Assembly: GCA_963575745.1 (NCBI GenBank)
Contig: CAUYUJ010000336.1
Span: forward strand, 1,380,247-1,444,246
Length of the DNA: 64,000 bases
DNA from: Prorocentrum cordatum
Taxonomy: Eukaryota > Sar > Dinophyceae > Prorocentrales > Prorocentraceae
Reading direction: 5' to 3'
Made by a program: the position numbers and the translations under genes. A model generated the notes under the pieces. The model saw only the letters and a program-made list of their open reading frames with translations. It was not told the origin of the DNA and did no database searches. Shown here in pieces: positions 60,881 to 64,000 of this stretch; positions within the stretch are counted from its first letter, which is position 1; every line of letters starts with the position of its first letter.

Positions 60881-61109
60881 ACCCACGAACCCGAAGAGGA
60901 ATCCGCTGGCCACCCTGCGGGGCCACCAGGCTGCGAAGACTAGGCTTGCTCCCTGTGCCAGTTGCAGTTTCCAGTCTCCACTGTTACAGTCCTGCTTTCT
61001 GCATCCTTACTATGAATTGTTGCTGAAAGCGCGAGGGGAGGAGCCGAAAAGCGTCATGGCTAGCGTCCCCGAGTTGTCTGAATTCCTGGGAGGGCGTGGG
61101 ACACCTACA
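60881..61109. other. No recognised feature
   Basis: Unique DNA. Confidence 0.6.
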
Positions 61110-61640
61110 AATACATGATACTCGCGCCCCCGAAGCCGTACTCCGTAGTACACTACACCATACTCGCGCCCCCGAGGCCATCAACCATTGTACATCGCAC
61201 GATATTCGCGTCACCGAAACCATCCCTAGTCAAGTATACAAGATTCGCGTTCCCGAAGCCATAAACCATCGTAAAGTACACAATATTCGCGCCCCCGAGA
61301 CCATACACTCATTCAAATCATATATAATGTTCCCGCCCCCGAAACCATAAACCTTTGAAAATTATACCAGATTCCCTTGTAACTTACACCATGCTTGCGG
61401 CCGCGAGGCCACAAACCCTCGCAAATTGCATAGGAATCGCGTCCCCGAGGCCATAAACCCTCACAAATTACACAACAGTTGCGCCCCCGAGGCCATACAC
61501 CCTAGTAAAGCACGCAATGTTTGCGTCCCCGAGGCCACAGACCCTTGTAAATTAGAAGGTTCGCGTCCCCGAAGCCGTAACCCATTGCAAATTAGCTAAT
61601 ATTCGCGCCATCGAAGCCATAAGCCCTCGAAAATCAATAT
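61110..61640. repeat. 43-bp tandem repeat, twelve units
   Basis: Core TCGCGCCCCCGAGGCCATAA followed by an AT-rich half (ACCCTCGTAAATTACACAAT). Cores start near 61122, 61164, 61207, 61246, 61289, 61333, 61395, 61438, 61480, 61523, 61560 and 61604; spacing is 37-44 bp with one 62-bp gap. Confidence 0.95.
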
Positions 61641-62468
61641 TTGCCCTCGAGTGAAATCCCGACATTGCTTCACGTCAGCATCCAGACATCCAAACACAGC
61701 TCTGGCAAATCCCATTCTAAGAGAGGGGGGGCCGGCGGCATGGGGGCGACGCCCTTACGGATATGGAAATGTGAGGCCCGGCGACGTTTTCAAAACACCT
61801 GACTGGGCGACGGGCAATTGCAATGCTGAGTGTATCGATCTTGATGTACCGTGACAAAGGCTGTGCTGTGAGGCGCCGTGCTGAATTGCGATGTGCCATG
61901 CCGCGATTGTGCTCTAAAGCGTTGTGAATCGAGTCCTCCTTTGCATCCGAGTCCTGACCGAACTGATCTGGATCTTAAGCTCGAGCTGCCTGAGCACATA
62001 ATAGCTGCCCCAGAGCTTGCTGAAGTGGAAAAGTGCGGGACGTTCAATCAACTCGATCTCGAAATGCGACTCAGCACCGAAAACTATGGACACGGCACGG
62101 GGCACAAACACGGACGCGCCACATGATGTGCCAGGGGCTCAATTTTGATTGCGATCGAGACATCGGAGAAGCATGCTTACTTCGATTATATACTTGCTCC
62201 GTCTCTGCCGTATATTAAACGAGATACGCGGTGCTCCCCAGCCGACTGGACGCGACGGGGCGGTAAGAACCCCCCAAAGTCACGGCCCCTGTGAGACGTG
62301 GGACCTCGAGGGAAAGGGCGCTGCCTCGGACTGCCTATGGTCCCTCACTTCTCCTCCTCCTCCCCCGTGCCCTGGATGAGCTTGTTCACCCGGCGGGCGA
62401 GCTTCCCGCGAGGCGCCTTCCCGGCCCACCTCGTGCCCCCCTGGCTGCACAACAAGCTGGTCACCAAC
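61641..62468. other. No gene recognised
   Basis: A plus-strand frame at 61878-62126 (82 codons, RTDLDLKLELPEHIIAAPEL) is protein-like but unrecognised. Confidence 0.4.
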
Positions 62469-62640
62469 TGCGCCAGGGAGCGTGTCAGGGGATGCGCCAG
62501 GGAGCGTGTCAGGGGACGTATCAGAAGACGTGCCCTGGGCGTGTCAGGACCCTGCCACGGGATGTGCCAAAGAGCGTGCCATGAGGCGGCCAGAAGACGT
62601 CATGCCAAAGGGACGTTGCAAAGGGCGCGCCACGGAACAG
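62469..62640. repeat. 24-bp tandem repeat TGCGCCAGGGAGCGTGTCAG
   Basis: Two near-perfect units at 62469 and 62493, then decaying echoes (GTGCCAAAGAGCGTGCCATG) to about 62640. Confidence 0.8.
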
Positions 62641-62960
62641 GCAAAAAAACGCTACCCTCAACTTTGTAATTCGCTGGCCCTACGCGACCTCGTTATTCAT
62701 CGCAAAAAAAAATCGCCGGCCCATCGCAAATTAAAACCCGGCCCTTGGTCTACCAACTAAAACAGAACCCTGGGCCGGCGCCTCTTTCCGGGAAAAAAAT
62801 CCGCCGGCCCTGCCCGACCTCGATATCAATATGGAAGACTGATGCCGGCCGTTCCCCAACACGGCACCGGAGACAAAGTTACCAACTGAAGGAAAGCCCT
62901 GGGCCGGCGCCCTCAACGGGAATTCAAACCTCTCCGGCTGAACGCCTTCGCCGGGGCCGC
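62640..62960. repeat. Repeat of about 129 bp with CCCTGGGCCGGCGCC
   Basis: TACCAACTRAARS followed by CCCTGGGCCGGCGCC at about 62751 and 62880, with CGACCTCG and CGCCGGCCC echoes upstream. Confidence 0.75.
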
Positions 62961-63079
62961 CGACGTCTCGACACTGCACGAGCCTGATGGTCCCCCTGCC
63001 GGTCCCGTCCCCGCCCGCCCCCGCCTGACACACCCCACCACGCTGATATCGGCGGCGCACCCGGGGGGAAATGAGAAGG

Positions 63080-63220
63080 GGCAGGCCTTCTTCTCAGAAG
63101 GCGACGGGGTTTCTCAGAAGCCCTCCGGCTTTCTGAAAAGTTGTCTGTCTTCGGGGAAAGATTGGAAAACAGTTCAAAAGGCCTGCGGCCTTCCGAACCT
63201 TCTGAAAAGAATTCCTTTTC
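63080..63220. other. Cluster of small inverted repeats
   Basis: CTTCTTCTCAGAAG, AGAAGCC...GGCTTTCT and AAGGCCTGCGGCCTT can each form a hairpin. Confidence 0.6.
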
Positions 63221-63482
63221 ACTTCCCCCGCTGGGTTCGCCGCCAATTATAGAGCGACTCGCAATGGGCAACATTGCGCCCCCCGAAAGTGGGGCCGACG
63301 GCCTGCCCCCGCGGCGGCGCCCTACTGCCCCCCGCTCATTTCTCAACAAGCCGCAGACGCCTGGGAGCTGGCTGGGGCCACGCACGGGTACCCCAGCCGA
63401 CCCGGCCTCATCATCCACCCTGTCGTTCCCCGCGTTCCGTCTTGACCCCCGTCCCGTTTCTCCTGGACACGTTTCTCGTCCT
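63221..63482. other. No recognised feature
   Basis: GC-rich unique DNA with ORF shadows on both strands. Confidence 0.5.
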
Positions 63483-63960
<478 letters not shown>

Positions 63961-64000
63961 CTACGGCTCTGCGGCTTTGCCATACCAGCCATGGGATGAA

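Overview
The window looks like a piece of a dinoflagellate nuclear genome (core dinoflagellate, Prorocentrum/Symbiodiniaceae-like; the species cannot be fixed from sequence alone). Four things point there: Ty1/Copia and LINE proteins of the types that fill dinoflagellate genomes (Copia reverse transcriptase with HVDD, LINEs fusing RT, zinc knuckle, RNase H and a Cys-rich tail), three relics resembling the dinoflagellate 22-nt trans-spliced leader (DinoSL), very high GC with dense simple repeats, and no intact host gene that I can recognise. Nearly everything is transposon debris, satellite or microsatellite.

Layout. 0-1 kb: 3' end of a Copia polyprotein (+) followed by a small membrane-protein ORF. 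2.2-5.7 kb: decayed LINE A (-). 6.1-10.8 kb: tandem and simple repeats, including a GC-rich composite minisatellite. 11.1-12.5 kb: 5'-truncated LINE B (-), same general type as A. 12.6-18.8 kb: first satellite array, low-complexity DNA, a 131-bp tandem repeat, second satellite array. 18.84-24.26 kb: a decayed LTR/Copia element (-) with both LTRs, sitting inside satellite. 24.3-25.2 kb: the satellite continues. 27.5-28.6 kb: LINE C fragment (-), a different RT lineage, cut off by satellite. 29.7-33.6 kb: minisatellites (18-bp and 12-bp units). 33.9-37.45 kb: the largest satellite block with interspersed hairpin modules. 37.46-41.44 kb: LINE D (-), 5' truncated. 41.44-43.2 kb: satellite and hairpin modules. 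43.2-50.0 kb: GC-rich DNA with a dispersed repeat pair and no recognised gene. 50.3-50.8 kb: satellite and (TCC)n. 50.8-56.45 kb: LINE E (-), same family as D, reaching a DinoSL-like 5' end and interrupted by a 634-bp satellite insertion between perfect 38-bp direct repeats. 56.5-64 kb: simple repeats, more satellite, a 43-bp tandem repeat and a long (CAT)n tract.

How the parts relate. A degenerate satellite built on GGCCCAAGA-type words recurs in at least ten blocks, always tied to a conserved ~85-bp linker and often to a module with two or three short inverted repeats. Retroelements are nested in this matrix: the Copia splits one array, and LINEs D and E both sit in (TCC)n tracts next to the module. 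The best leads are the spliced-leader relic exactly at the 5' end of LINE E, the 38-bp flanked satellite insertion, and the hairpin module. Every mobile-element gene shows frameshifts, nonsense codons or lost catalytic residues, so none looks active.
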